Made by a program: the position numbers and the translations under genes. From Gammaproteobacteria bacterium (GTDB lineage: Bacteria; Pseudomonadota; Gammaproteobacteria; Burkholderiales; Gallionellaceae): a DNA stretch of 64,000 nt. Shown piece after piece: positions 54,943-64,000 of the stretch. The DNA is taken from positions 186,001 to 250,000 of the forward strand of contig JAHJBC010000009.1 in NCBI GenBank assembly GCA_018813765.1, written 5' to 3'. The notes below the pieces were generated by a model. That model was not told the origin of the DNA, ran no database searches, and saw nothing but the letters and a program-made list of their open reading frames with translations. Numbering within the stretch: position 1 is the stretch's first letter; each line of letters starts with the position of its first letter.

Positions 54943-55802
54943 TGCTTGATTACGACCTGCACTGCCATTCCAATGTCTCCGACGGGACGCTGACGCCTGC
55001 CGAGATCGTGGCGCGCGCGGCCGAGCGCGGGGTGAAGGTACTCGGGCTGACCGACCATGACGACATCGCTGGCCTGGCCGAGGCGGCGCAGGCCGCAGCC
55101 CAATATGGCATCGAGCTCGTCAACGGCGTCGAGATCTCCGTCACCTGGCGCAAGCACACCGTGCATATCGTCGGCCTGCATATCGACCCGAAATGCCCCG
55201 AACTGGTGGAAGGCCTGCGCGGCATCCGCAGCGGACGCATGCATCGCGCCGAGCTGATGGCGGAATCGCTGGCGCGCTGCGGCATTGGCGGCACGCTGGA
55301 AGGTGCCTATCGCCATGTGCAGAATCCCGAGATGATAGGCCGCACCCATTTCGCGCGCCATCTGGTCGAAAGCGGGCAGTGCAAGGATGTTCGCAGCGTG
55401 TTCAACCGTTATCTGGTGCATGGCAAGCCCGGCTATGTGCCCCATGAATGGGCCAACCTGAAAGATGCGGTCTCGTGGATACGCGCCGCGGGCGGCATCG
55501 CCGTGCTGGCGCATCCGGGCCGCTACATGGTGGGGCGCTGTTCGATGGGCAAGAGCACCCTTCACGAGTTGCTGGAAGAGTTCGTCGCGGCAGGCGGCAA
55601 GGGTATCGAGGTGGTGAGCGGTAGCCACACGCCGCCGCAATATGCCGAGTTCGCACGCTACGCGCAGGAGTTCGGCCTGCTGTGTTCCTGCGGTTCCGAT
55701 TTCCACGGGCCGCAAGAGAGCTATCGCGACCTGGGGCGTCTGCCGGATTTCCCGCTGGAGTGTCGGCCGGTGTGGACGGAATGGGAGACGGCAGCAGCCT
55801 GA
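54942..55802 (+). CDS. rnm: PHP-domain phosphoesterase/5'-3' exonuclease (RNase AM family)
   Basis: A 286-residue PHP-family metalloenzyme similar to YciV/TrpH, shown in E. coli to be RNase AM, which matures 5' ends of rRNA. Metal ligands are in DLHCHSNVSDGTL, LTDHDDIAGL, NGVEISV, and H and D in LAHPGRY and CGSDFHGP. Length is normal. Its stop is followed three bases later by the yciO gene. Confidence 0.88.
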   Translation: MLDYDLHCHSNVSDGTLTPAEIVARAAERGVKVLGLTDHDDIAGLAEAAQAAAQYGIELVNGVEISVTWRKHTVHIVGLHIDPKCPELVEGLRGIRSGRMHRAELMAESLARCGIGGTLEGAYRHVQNPEMIGRTHFARHLVESGQCKDVRSVFNRYLVHGKPGYVPHEWANLKDAVSWIRAAGGIAVLAHPGRYMVGRCSMGKSTLHELLEEFVAAGGKGIEVVSGSHTPPQYAEFARYAQEFGLLCSCGSDFHGPQESYRDLGRLPDFPLECRPVWTEWETAAA

Positions 55803-55805
55803 ACC

Positions 55806-56435
55806 ATGGCGCAATTCTTTTCCATCCATCCAGATAATCCGCAACCGCGCCTGATCAAGCAGGCTGCGGAGATGCTGCGCAACGGCTCGGTGATCGTATA
55901 CCCCACCGATTCCGGTTATGCGCTGGGCTGCCATCTGGACGATAAGGACGCGGTGCAGCGCATCCGCCAGATACGCGGCGTGGACGACAAGCATCACATG
56001 ACACTGGTATGCCGCGACCTGTCCGAACTGGCAAAATACGCGCGGGTCGACAACGCGCAATTCCGGCTGCTGAAGAACAACACGCCGGGCAGCTACACCT
56101 TCATTCTGGAAGCGACCAAGGAAGTGCCGCGCCGCCTGCAGCACCCTAAACGCAGCACAGTTGGGCTGCGTATCCCGGACCATCCTGTCGCGCTGGCGCT
56201 GCTGGAGGAACTGAACGAACCGTTGCTGAGCAGTACGCTGATCATGCCCGATGAGGACCAGCCGTTGACCGATGTGGACGAGATCCGCGAGCGGCTGGAG
56301 AAGCTGGTGGATGCAATTATCGAGGGCGGTACGGTCGGTCTGGAACCGACCACGGTGATCGACCTGACCGAAGGCTCGCCCGTGTTGGTGCGAAAGGGCA
56401 AGGGCGAGGTCAGCCATTTGGGGATTGAGGAATGA
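55806..56435 (+). CDS. yciO: YciO/TsaC/Sua5-family protein
   Basis: A 209-residue member of the threonylcarbamoyl-AMP synthase superfamily, YciO subgroup, with VIVYPTDSGYALGC, IRQIRGVDDKHHMTLVCRDLS, GSYTFILEATKEVPRRL and STVGLRIPDHP. The YciO group lacks clear tRNA t6A activity in some species, so the role is less certain than for TsaC. Overlap of function with RNase AM (adjacent gene) is not known. Confidence 0.88.
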   Translation: MAQFFSIHPDNPQPRLIKQAAEMLRNGSVIVYPTDSGYALGCHLDDKDAVQRIRQIRGVDDKHHMTLVCRDLSELAKYARVDNAQFRLLKNNTPGSYTFILEATKEVPRRLQHPKRSTVGLRIPDHPVALALLEELNEPLLSSTLIMPDEDQPLTDVDEIRERLEKLVDAIIEGGTVGLEPTTVIDLTEGSPVLVRKGKGEVSHLGIEE

Positions 56436-56439
56436 AGTG

Positions 56440-56539
56440 CTCCCTTCTCCCGCAAGCGGGAGAAGGGCCGGGGATGAGGGTTTGCGAGGCCCGCAATACC
56501 GTCCCTCACCCTAACCCTCTCCCGCTTGCGGGAGAGGGA
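56440..56539. repeat. Family B paired-hairpin repeat, copy 6
   Basis: CTCCCTTCTCCCGCAAGCGGGAGAAGGG and GCCGGGGATGAGGGTTTGCG on the left, then CCCTCACCCTAACCCTCTCCCGC and TTGCGGGAGAGGG on the right. It is the cleanest uninterrupted example of the type seen at 13969 and 32502. Confidence 0.88.
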
Positions 56540-56556
56540 ACGAACGAGGAAAACAA

Positions 56557-57213
56557 ATGAATTTTGACGCACTGATCCAGACCATCGCGCTCGCCGCCAT
56601 TCCGGTGCTGTTCGCCATCACGCTGCACGAGGCGGCGCACGGCTATGCGGCGCGCCATTTCGGCGACCTGACGGCGTACGCGGCGGGGCGCATCTCGCTC
56701 AATCCGCTGCGGCACATCGACCCCATCGGCACGGTGCTGCTGCCCATGCTGACCCTGTTCGTGGGCGGCATCCTGTTCGGCTGGGCCAAGCCAGTGCCGG
56801 TCAACTTCTCCGCTTTGCGCCGACCCAAACAGGACATGCTGTGGGTCGCACTGGCGGGGCCTGCCGCCAACCTGGTGATGGCGCTGTTCTGGGCCTTCAT
56901 GATCAAGGTGGCGCTGATGTTTCCAGGCAACTATTTTGCCGAGCCGCTCATCGGCATGGCGCAGTTCGGGGTTACAATCAACGCCATTTTGCTGGTGCTC
57001 AACCTGCTGCCTTTGCCGCCACTGGACGGCGGACGCATCGCGGTGAGCCTGCTGCCGCACCGTCAGGCATACGCCCTGTCCAGGGTGGAACCGTACGGCA
57101 TGGTCATCCTGATCCTGATGGCGGTGGTGCCGGTGTCGGGCAAGCCTGTCTTGAGCTGGATATTGTCGCCGCTGCTGGTCGCGGTGATACGCATGATCGA
57201 ATCCCTTTTTTAG
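56557..57213 (+). CDS. Site-2 protease family (M50) membrane protein
   Basis: A 218-residue membrane protease-like protein with five or six helices, the zinc motif HEAAHG near residue 24, and the third-ligand segment NLLPLPPLDGGRIAVSLLP near 145. It lacks PDZ domains, unlike RseP at 40452. Substrate unknown. It lies before trpS in many betaproteobacteria. GAACGAGGAAAAC is the ribosome binding site. Confidence 0.88.
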   Translation: MNFDALIQTIALAAIPVLFAITLHEAAHGYAARHFGDLTAYAAGRISLNPLRHIDPIGTVLLPMLTLFVGGILFGWAKPVPVNFSALRRPKQDMLWVALAGPAANLVMALFWAFMIKVALMFPGNYFAEPLIGMAQFGVTINAILLVLNLLPLPPLDGGRIAVSLLPHRQAYALSRVEPYGMVILILMAVVPVSGKPVLSWILSPLLVAVIRMIESLF

Positions 57214-57228
57214 TGTTGAAGTAGAGCT

Positions 57229-58431
57229 ATGTTTGCTGATCGAGTCTTATCCGGAATGCGCCCCACGGGCAGTCTGCACCTGGGGCATTACCACGGTGTG
57301 TTGAAAAATTGGGTGGAGATGCAGCACCAGTACGAGTGCCTGTTCTTCGTGGCCGACTGGCACGCGCTGACCACGCACTACGACACCCCGCAGGTCATCG
57401 AGCAGAATGTGTGGGACATGGTCATCGACTGGCTGGCCGCAGGCGTCGACCCCGCGCATGCCACGTTGTTCATCCAGTCGCGCGTTCCCGAGCATGCCGA
57501 GCTGCACCTGCTGCTCTCGATGATCACGCCGCTGGGCTGGCTGGAACGCGTGCCGACCTACAAGGACCAGCAGGAAAAACTGTCCGAGAAGGACCTCTCT
57601 ACCTATGGCTTCCTTGGTTATCCGCTGCTGCAGAGCGCCGACATTTTGATCTACCGCGCAACGCAAGTGCCGGTGGGCGAGGACCAGGTGCCGCATATCG
57701 AATTCACGCGCGAGATCGCGCGTCGCTTCAACCACATCTACGGCCGCGAACCCGGCTTCGAGGAAAAGGCAGAAGCCGCGGTGAAAAAACTCGGCGGCAA
57801 GAAAGCCAAGCTGTATGCCGAACTGCGCACGCGCTTCCAGCAGCAGGGCGACAGCGAAGCGCTGGAGTCGGCCAAGTCGCTGCTGGACGAACAACAGAGC
57901 CTGTCGTTGGGCGACCGCGAGCGTCTGTTCGGTTATCTCGAAGGCGGCGGCAAGATGATCCTGTCCGAACCGCAGGCGATGCTGACTGCGGCTTCGAAGA
58001 TGCCGGGACTGGACGGCAACAAGATGTCCAAGTCCTACAACAACACCATCAGCCTGCGCGAAGACGAGGTCGAGGTGGGCAAGAAGATCAAGACCATGCC
58101 GACTGACCCGGCACGCATCCGCCGCACCGACAAGGGCGATCCCGACAAGTGTCCGGTATGGCAGTTGCACCTGGTCTATTCCAACGATGCGACCAAAGAA
58201 TGGGTGCAGCAGGGCTGCCGCAGCGCGGGCATAGGCTGCATCGAATGCAAGCAGCCGGTGATCACGGCCGTGATCGAAGAACAGAAACCGATGCGCGAAC
58301 GCGCGCAGCAATACCTGGACGATCCGGGGCTGGTGCGCAACATCATCGCCGACGGTTGCGAAAAGGCGCGCAAGCTGGCCACCGAGACCATGCGCGATGT
58401 GCGCGAGGCGATGGGCCTGGGATATAACTAG
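57229..58431 (+). CDS. trpS: Tryptophanyl-tRNA synthetase
   Basis: A class I synthetase of 400 residues. The HIGH-like motif is TGSLHLGHYHGVL near residue 12 and the KMSKS motif is GNKMSKSYNN near 265. It is about 65 residues longer than the E. coli enzyme owing to an insert around 175-235 (GKKAKLYAELRTRFQQQGDSEALESAKSLLDEQ-type, split by short loops), a form common in betaproteobacteria. Cys-rich GCIECKQP lies in the C-terminal anticodon-binding part. Confidence 0.96.
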   Translation: MFADRVLSGMRPTGSLHLGHYHGVLKNWVEMQHQYECLFFVADWHALTTHYDTPQVIEQNVWDMVIDWLAAGVDPAHATLFIQSRVPEHAELHLLLSMITPLGWLERVPTYKDQQEKLSEKDLSTYGFLGYPLLQSADILIYRATQVPVGEDQVPHIEFTREIARRFNHIYGREPGFEEKAEAAVKKLGGKKAKLYAELRTRFQQQGDSEALESAKSLLDEQQSLSLGDRERLFGYLEGGGKMILSEPQAMLTAASKMPGLDGNKMSKSYNNTISLREDEVEVGKKIKTMPTDPARIRRTDKGDPDKCPVWQLHLVYSNDATKEWVQQGCRSAGIGCIECKQPVITAVIEEQKPMRERAQQYLDDPGLVRNIIADGCEKARKLATETMRDVREAMGLGYN

Positions 58432-58443
58432 GAAAATGCGAGA

Positions 58444-58764
58444 GTGATTTCGAACGAAACAATCCAGCAGGCAGTAGATCGCCTGGTTGTGGCTGCCAAC
58501 CCGAGCAAGGTGATCCTGTTCGGCTCGTATGCGCGCGGCGATGCCAATGAGGATTCTGATCTGGACATCATGGTGATCGAGCGCGAAGTACAGAATGCGG
58601 GCGAAGAGATGATCCGGCTGCGAAATGTGATGGGTGATGTGGGCATTGGCGTGGACCTGCTGGTTTATTCGGATAGGGAAGCATCCCGTCGCAGTCAGGT
58701 GCCGGGAACGCTTTTGTACTGGGCGTTCAAGGAAGGCAAGGTGATCTATGACGCCAGCCATTGA
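58444..58764 (+). CDS. MNT-type nucleotidyltransferase (antitoxin of MNT/HEPN pair)
   Basis: A 106-residue minimal nucleotidyltransferase with the catalytic pattern GSYARGDANEDSDLDIMV near 28-45 and a third Asp in VGIGVDLLVY. Such MntA-type proteins AMPylate or otherwise neutralise the HEPN toxin. The start is a GTG at 58444 (GTGATTTCG) after AAAATGCGAGA; no ATG fits. It overlaps the HEPN gene by 17 bases. Confidence 0.85.
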   Translation: MISNETIQQAVDRLVVAANPSKVILFGSYARGDANEDSDLDIMVIEREVQNAGEEMIRLRNVMGDVGIGVDLLVYSDREASRRSQVPGTLLYWAFKEGKVIYDASH

Positions 58765-59131
58765 AGAAGCTCGACGGTATCTGCAATTGGCAGACGACGA
58801 TGCTGCTGCATTCCGCGCCTTGCTGAAGTTGCCTGAAATAAAATTCAGATTGGCCTGCTTCCACGCACAGCAAGCGGTTGAAAAAACGCTGAAGGCCGTG
58901 TTGACCCAGCATGGGATTGATTATCGTCGCACACATGATCTGCATACGCTTGCGGATATGCTGCTGAAGAACAATGTTTCGCTCCCTTGCACTCCAGAGG
59001 AGTTGACCCGGCTTAACCCATTCGCAGTGACGTTCCGTTATGACGATACCGACATTCCGCTCATTGCTCCGGCAGAAGTGGAGCGGATGGTGGATAGTAT
59101 GCGCCGTTGGGCGAGCGAGGTCGTGAAATGA
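58748..59131 (+). CDS. HEPN-type toxin of MNT/HEPN pair
   Basis: A 127-residue helical HEPN protein: EEARRYLQLADDDAAAFRALL, CFHAQQAVEKTLKAVL, and the active-site string YRRTHDLHTLADML with R-x4-6-H. HEPN toxins of this class are RNases controlled by the MNT partner. The start overlaps the MNT gene, and its stop overlaps the scpA start (ATGA), so it is translationally linked to an essential chromosome-segregation gene. Confidence 0.85.
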   Translation: MTPAIEEARRYLQLADDDAAAFRALLKLPEIKFRLACFHAQQAVEKTLKAVLTQHGIDYRRTHDLHTLADMLLKNNVSLPCTPEELTRLNPFAVTFRYDDTDIPLIAPAEVERMVDSMRRWASEVVK

Positions 59132-59920
59132 GCGAGACCGAAGTGCAACAACAAACGATGCCACCGACCAATCCGGTGGCGCATGTCCACGGCGAACCCA
59201 TGCTGGAGATGCCGCTGGACCTGTACATCCCGCCGGATGCGCTGGAGGTCGTGCTCGAATCGTTCCAGGGGCCGCTCGACCTGCTGCTGTACCTGATCCG
59301 CAAGCACAACCTCGACGTGCTCGACATCCCGATGGCGCAGCTCACCCAGCAGTACATGGGCTACATCGAGGCGATGCAGCGCCACCGCCTGGAACTGGCG
59401 GCCGAGTACCTGCTGATGGCGGCGGTGCTGATCGAGATCAAGTCGCGCATGCTGCTGCCGCGTCCGCCAAAAGAGAACGAGGAAGAGGGCGCCGAAGATC
59501 CGCGCGCCGAACTGATGCGCCGCCTGCTCGAATACGAGCAGATGAAACTGGCAGCGCAGAAACTCAACGAGGTGCCACAGGCCGGCCGCGATTTCGAACT
59601 GGTGCAGGTGCTGATCGAGCGCACGGTGATCGAGCGCCTGCCCAACGTCTCGGTGGAAGACCTGCGCCATGCCTGGCTGGCTTTGCTCACGCGCGCCAGG
59701 GTCAACGCCCACCACAAGGTACGCCGCGAAGAACTGTCGGTGCGCGAGCAGATGACCAAGGTGCTGCGCCGCCTGCGCGATACCGACTTCGTGCCGTTCG
59801 AAGAGTTGTTCGACCTGAGCGACGGCGTCCCGCATCTGGTCGTCACCTTCATCGCCATCCTCGAACTCGCCAAGGAATGCCTGGTCGAGATCCAGCAAAC
59901 CGAAACCCTGGGGAATATCT

Positions 59921-60648
<728 letters not shown>

Positions 60649-60649
<1 letters not shown>

Positions 60650-61434
60650 TGAACGAATTCAAGCGCATCACTTCGCGCGACAATCCGTTCTACAAGTCGC
60701 TGCTCAAACTGACCTCATCTGCGCGTGAGCGGCGCGAGGCAGGGCAGACCCTGCTGGATGGCGCGCACCTGCTGCGTGCTTATCTTGATGGCGGAAGCAA
60801 ACCGAAACACCTGTTGATCAACGAGCAGGCCTTGCAGAATGACGAGATCGTTTCCTTGCTCGATGCTTGTGCTGGGGTTCCGCAGACGCAATTAGACGAT
60901 GCGCTGTTCGCGCAACTCTCCGAACTCAAGACACCCAACGGCCTGTTGGCCCTGATCGACATTCCCGCAGCAAAAGTCGTGGCCGCGCACAGCCAGTTCG
61001 CCCTCCTGCTGGAAGACATCCAGGACCCGGGCAACCTGGGCTCCATCCTGCGTTCGGCGGGGGCGGCCGGTTGCGATGCGGTGTTCCTGTCGCCGGGTTG
61101 CGCCGATGCCTGGTCTCCCAAGGTATTGCGTGCGGGCATGGGTGGGCACTTTGCCCTGAGTGTTAACGAGGGTATTGATCTTGTGCACGTCGCGAAGGAA
61201 TTTACAGGTAAGATACTGGCCGCATCGTTGCAGGGTGATTCCGGTTTGTACGATTGCAACCTGCGCGGCAAGCTGGCTTTTGCCATCGGTAATGAAGGCG
61301 CCGGACTGTCGCAGGAATTGCTGGATGCAGTGCAGCAGCGATTTCTGATTCCCATGCCGGGCAGGGTAGAATCGCTGAATGCCGCAGCAGCGACGGCGAT
61401 CTGTTTGTTCGAGGCGGTAAGGCAGAGACGCTAG
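60649..61434 (+). CDS. SpoU/TrmH-family RNA 2'-O-methyltransferase
   Basis: A 261-residue SPOUT methyltransferase with an N-terminal RNA-binding domain (RITSRDNPFYKSLLKLTSSARERREAGQTLLDG) and the three trefoil-knot motifs LEDIQDPGNLGSILRSA, FAIGNEGAGLS and PMPGRVESLNAAAATAI. It modifies rRNA or tRNA, perhaps 23S rRNA as RlmB does, but the exact target cannot be told. Confidence 0.9.
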
Positions 61435-61482
61435 TCCTGCCGGAAGCATAAAACTATAAAGTAGTACCGAGGAGGGAGTTGG

Positions 61483-64000
61483 ATGAGGTTTGCATGCCAC
61501 GCAAGTGACATGGCGCAGCGTTTTTTGTGCGCAGCTTTGTTGGCAGTGTCGTTCATGCCGCAAGCTCAGGCGCTCGACGAAGTAACCTTGCAATTGAAGT
61601 GGTTACATCAATTCCAGTTCGCCGGCTACTATATGGCCGAGGAACTCGGCTACTACCGCGAAGCAGGTCTCAAAGTACAATTCGTTGAAGGCAAACCCGG
61701 TAGCGATATCGTCGCGAACGTGCTGGAAGGCAAGGCCGAATTCGGCGTGGGCACCAGCGATCTGTTGTTGCAGCGTAAAGAAGGCAAACCGGTTGTCGTG
61801 CTGGGCGTGGTGTTCCAGCATTCCCCATTCGTGCTGATGGCGCGCAATACCGGCAGCATCCATGATCTGCACGGCAAGCGGCTGATGATCGATCCCTATG
61901 CCAACGAACTGCTCGCCTACCTGCAAAAGGAAGGCATCACCCATGATCGCCGCAGTTGGACGGACTATCACTACGATCCGCAGAGCCTGATCGGCGGCAG
62001 GATTGATGCCATGTCCGGCTACATCACGGATGAGCCTTACTATCTGGACAAAGCCGGAGTGAGTTACCAGCTCTATACGCCGCGCAGCGGCGGCATCGAT
62101 TTCTACGGCGACAATCTCTTCACCACCGAACAGCAGATCAAGGATTATCCGCAGCGCGTGCAAGCCTTTCAGGAAGCCAGCATGCGCGGCTGGAAATACG
62201 CGATGGCGCATCCGGAAGAAGCCATCGATTTGATCCTGACGAAGTATTCCAGAAGACAGACACGCCCGCGGCTGCAATTCGAGGCAAGGAACATGGCACC
62301 GCTGATCCAGGCCGAACTGGTGGACATCGGCTACATGAACCCCGGGCGCTGGAAGCACATCGCGGATACCTATGCCGATCTGGGGCTGTTGCCGGGCAAC
62401 TTTCCCTTGCAGAGTTTCCTCTACGACCCGCATCCGCAACTCGACCTCACCTGGCTCTACCGCTCGCTGGCCTTCCTGCTACTGGCGGTCGTGTCCGTGA
62501 GTTCATATCTGGTTCTGCGATCCAACCGCAGGCTCAAACTGGCCAACCGCAAACTGGTCACCAGCGAGGAGTACGGACGCAAGCGCCTCACCCAGACACG
62601 CGCCATCTCGGAGTTGAGCGAGGCAGTGAGCCATGCCGAGAGCCTCGAACAACTTTATGAAGTCGCGCTGGATACGCTGCAATACACGGTGGGCTGCGAT
62701 CGTGCATCCATCCTGTTGTTCGATCCCGACGGCATCATCCGCTTCAAGGCCACGCGAGGCATCTCCGAAGCCTATATCCAGCGCTTCACCGGCCACTCTC
62801 CCTGGCATCCGGATGAGAAGAACGCCCACCCCATCCTGGTTCCGGATTCGGAGCAGTGGGAAAACGGCAAGAAACTGGTCCCGGAATTCCGCAAGGAAGG
62901 CATACGCGCCCTCGGATTCGTTCCCTTGCTGCATCAGGGCAGGCTGCTCGGAAAATTCATGGTGTATTTCGACAAGCCGCATCAATTCAGCGAAGAAGAG
63001 GTGCAGTTGATCCAGACTGTCGCCTTCCATGTTGGCTACGCCATCGGGCGCAAGCAGGCTGAGAGCGCCTTGCTCGCCAGCGAACAGCGCTGGAGTTTCG
63101 CGCTGGAAGGCGGCGGTGATTGCGTGTGGGACTGGAATCTGGAGAACAACCAGGTCGCGCTGTCCAAGGGCGGTCAATCGATGTTCGGCTACACCGACGA
63201 TGAGATCGGTTCGGATATCTCCGAATGGTCCAGCCGTGCCCATCCGGACGACGTGCCGCACCTGCTCGAAGCGCTGCGCAAGTTCTTCCGTGAGCGCGCG
63301 GAAAGGATATCCAGCGAATTCCGCGTGCGCTGCAAGGACGGCTCCTGGAAATGGATACTCTCGCGCGGCATGGTCGTGCACCGCAACGAGGAGGGCAGGG
63401 TGACGCGCATGATCGGCACGCACACCGACCTGACCGAACGCAAGCGCGCAGAGGAGACCATCCAGCGCCAGGCCAACTACGACCCGCTCACGCTTCTGCC
63501 CAACCGCCGCCTGTTCCGTGATCGCCTGGAACTGGAGATCAGGAAAGCACACCGCGCCGGGTTGACGATGGGCCTGCTGTTCATCGATCTGGACAATTTC
63601 AAGGAAGTGAACGACACGCTCGGACACGACCGCGGCGACGAACTGCTGGTCGAAGCGGCGCAACGCATCAACCAATGCGTGCGCGAATCGGATACGGTCG
63701 CCCGCATCGGCGGCGACGAGTTCACCGTCATCCTGTCCGAAGTTGAGGACACGCGCAGCATCGAACGAGTCGCGCAGAACATCATCGCCGAACTGGTGAA
63801 GCCGTTCGTACTGGGTGCGGACAAGGCCTTCATCTCGGCCAGCATCGGCATCACCCTCTATCCGGATGATGCCTTCGAGGTTGAGGATCTGCTTAAACAC
63901 GCGGACCAGGCCATGTATGTCGCCAAGAACGCCGGGCGCAATCGCTACAGTTATTTCACCGCCGCGATGCAGGAACATGCCGAAGCACGCATGCGGCTGG
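61483..64000 (+). CDS. NMT1-GAF-PAS-GGDEF sensor protein, incomplete at the window end
   Basis: The frame opens at the ATG at 61483 after GGAGGGAGTTGG and is still open at 64000. A signal peptide ends near MPQAQA. A periplasmic NMT1/THI5-type substrate-binding domain follows (VTLQLKWLHQFQFAGYYMAEELGYYREAGL, about 35-320), then a membrane helix near 330-350. The cytoplasmic part holds a GAF domain (about 385-520), a PAS domain (about 530-650) and a GGDEF domain with an intact ARIGGDEF and an RxxD inhibitory site (RESD). An EAL domain may follow beyond the window. It probably senses a pyrimidine- or amine-like ligand and makes c-di-GMP. Confidence 0.88.
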   Translation, partial: MRFACHASDMAQRFLCAALLAVSFMPQAQALDEVTLQLKWLHQFQFAGYYMAEELGYYREAGLKVQFVEGKPGSDIVANVLEGKAEFGVGTSDLLLQRKEGKPVVVLGVVFQHSPFVLMARNTGSIHDLHGKRLMIDPYANELLAYLQKEGITHDRRSWTDYHYDPQSLIGGRIDAMSGYITDEPYYLDKAGVSYQLYTPRSGGIDFYGDNLFTTEQQIKDYPQRVQAFQEASMRGWKYAMAHPEEAIDLILTKYSRRQTRPRLQFEARNMAPLIQAELVDIGYMNPGRWKHIADTYADLGLLPGNFPLQSFLYDPHPQLDLTWLYRSLAFLLLAVVSVSSYLVLRSNRRLKLANRKLVTSEEYGRKRLTQTRAISELSEAVSHAESLEQLYEVALDTLQYTVGCDRASILLFDPDGIIRFKATRGISEAYIQRFTGHSPWHPDEKNAHPILVPDSEQWENGKKLVPEFRKEGIRALGFVPLLHQGRLLGKFMVYFDKPHQFSEEEVQLIQTVAFHVGYAIGRKQAESALLASEQRWSFALEGGGDCVWDWNLENNQVALSKGGQSMFGYTDDEIGSDISEWSSRAHPDDVPHLLEALRKFFRERAERISSEFRVRCKDGSWKWILSRGMVVHRNEEGRVTRMIGTHTDLTERKRAEETIQRQANYDPLTLLPNRRLFRDRLELEIRKAHRAGLTMGLLFIDLDNFKEVNDTLGHDRGDELLVEAAQRINQCVRESDTVARIGGDEFTVILSEVEDTRSIERVAQNIIAELVKPFVLGADKAFISASIGITLYPDDAFEVEDLLKHADQAMYVAKNAGRNRYSYFTAAMQEHAEARMRL

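Overview
The window looks like chromosome of a diazotrophic betaproteobacterium, probably of the Gallionellaceae (Sideroxydans/Gallionella type). This is inferred from a NifL/NifA-controlled molybdenum nitrogenase cluster, an Rnf complex, a PEP-CTERM protein, betaproteobacterial-type lipid A and outer-membrane genes, and high GC coding DNA peppered with short palindromic repeats. The assignment rests on gene content only; no database was searched.

Positions 1-34,300 hold a nitrogen-fixation region. On the minus strand, nifB leads a run of 4Fe-4S ferredoxin, NifO-like ArsC protein, two 2Fe-2S ferredoxins and nifQ, and then the probable first codons of draG at the window edge. Next come a small unknown gene, a PEP-CTERM protein and nifA/nifL. 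Divergent from nifL is rnfABCDGEH, followed by nhaB. From 16,300 to 20,600 there are minus-strand genes: an unknown Cys-tailed protein, a hemerythrin, a SIR2-like protein, an MBL-fold hydrolase and a GGDEF protein. From 20,800 to 26,700 lies an accessory patch with a stand-alone Fe-S oxidoreductase domain and its truncated duplicate, an orphan AbrB antitoxin, a DUF5343/HEPN pair, a MazF-type toxin pair, and a BRO-domain gene bracketed by two copies of the draT 3' end. draT then diverges from nifHDK-nifT-fdx-nifY-DUF6129. Five sigma-54 promoters (nifB, nifL, rnfA, nifH and the SIR2-like gene) and three perfect TGT-N10-ACA NifA sites tie nitrogenase, cofactor assembly, electron supply by Rnf and probably the SIR2-like gene into one regulon.

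Positions 34,400-48,830 are the conserved housekeeping block rpsB-tsf-pyrH-frr-uppS-cdsA-dxr-rseP-bamA-skp-lpxD-fabZ-lpxA-lpxB-rnhB: translation, isoprenoid and phospholipid precursors, outer-membrane assembly and lipid A. Positions 48,880-53,670 are a second accessory patch: two small membrane proteins, msrA, hicBA, a secreted unknown, and two gene-cassette-like units with attC-like sites. They lie beside a duplicated smpB 3' end. Positions 53,670-61,430 return to housekeeping genes (smpB, ratA, a second rnfH, rnm, yciO, an M50 protease, trpS, scpAB, an rRNA methyltransferase), with an MNT/HEPN pair inserted between trpS and scpA. The window ends inside a large NMT1-GAF-PAS-GGDEF sensor.

Three families of short intergenic repeats recur. 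Family A (about 125 bp, CGTCATTCCGGC... arms) has five complete or interrupted copies and two single arms. Family B (about 100 bp, paired CCCTCTCCCGC-type hairpins) has seven copies. Family C (about 60 bp) has three copies whose hairpin stem shows compensatory changes. Some copies are nested inside others. No rRNA, tRNA, tmRNA, CRISPR array, transposase or integrase gene was found.
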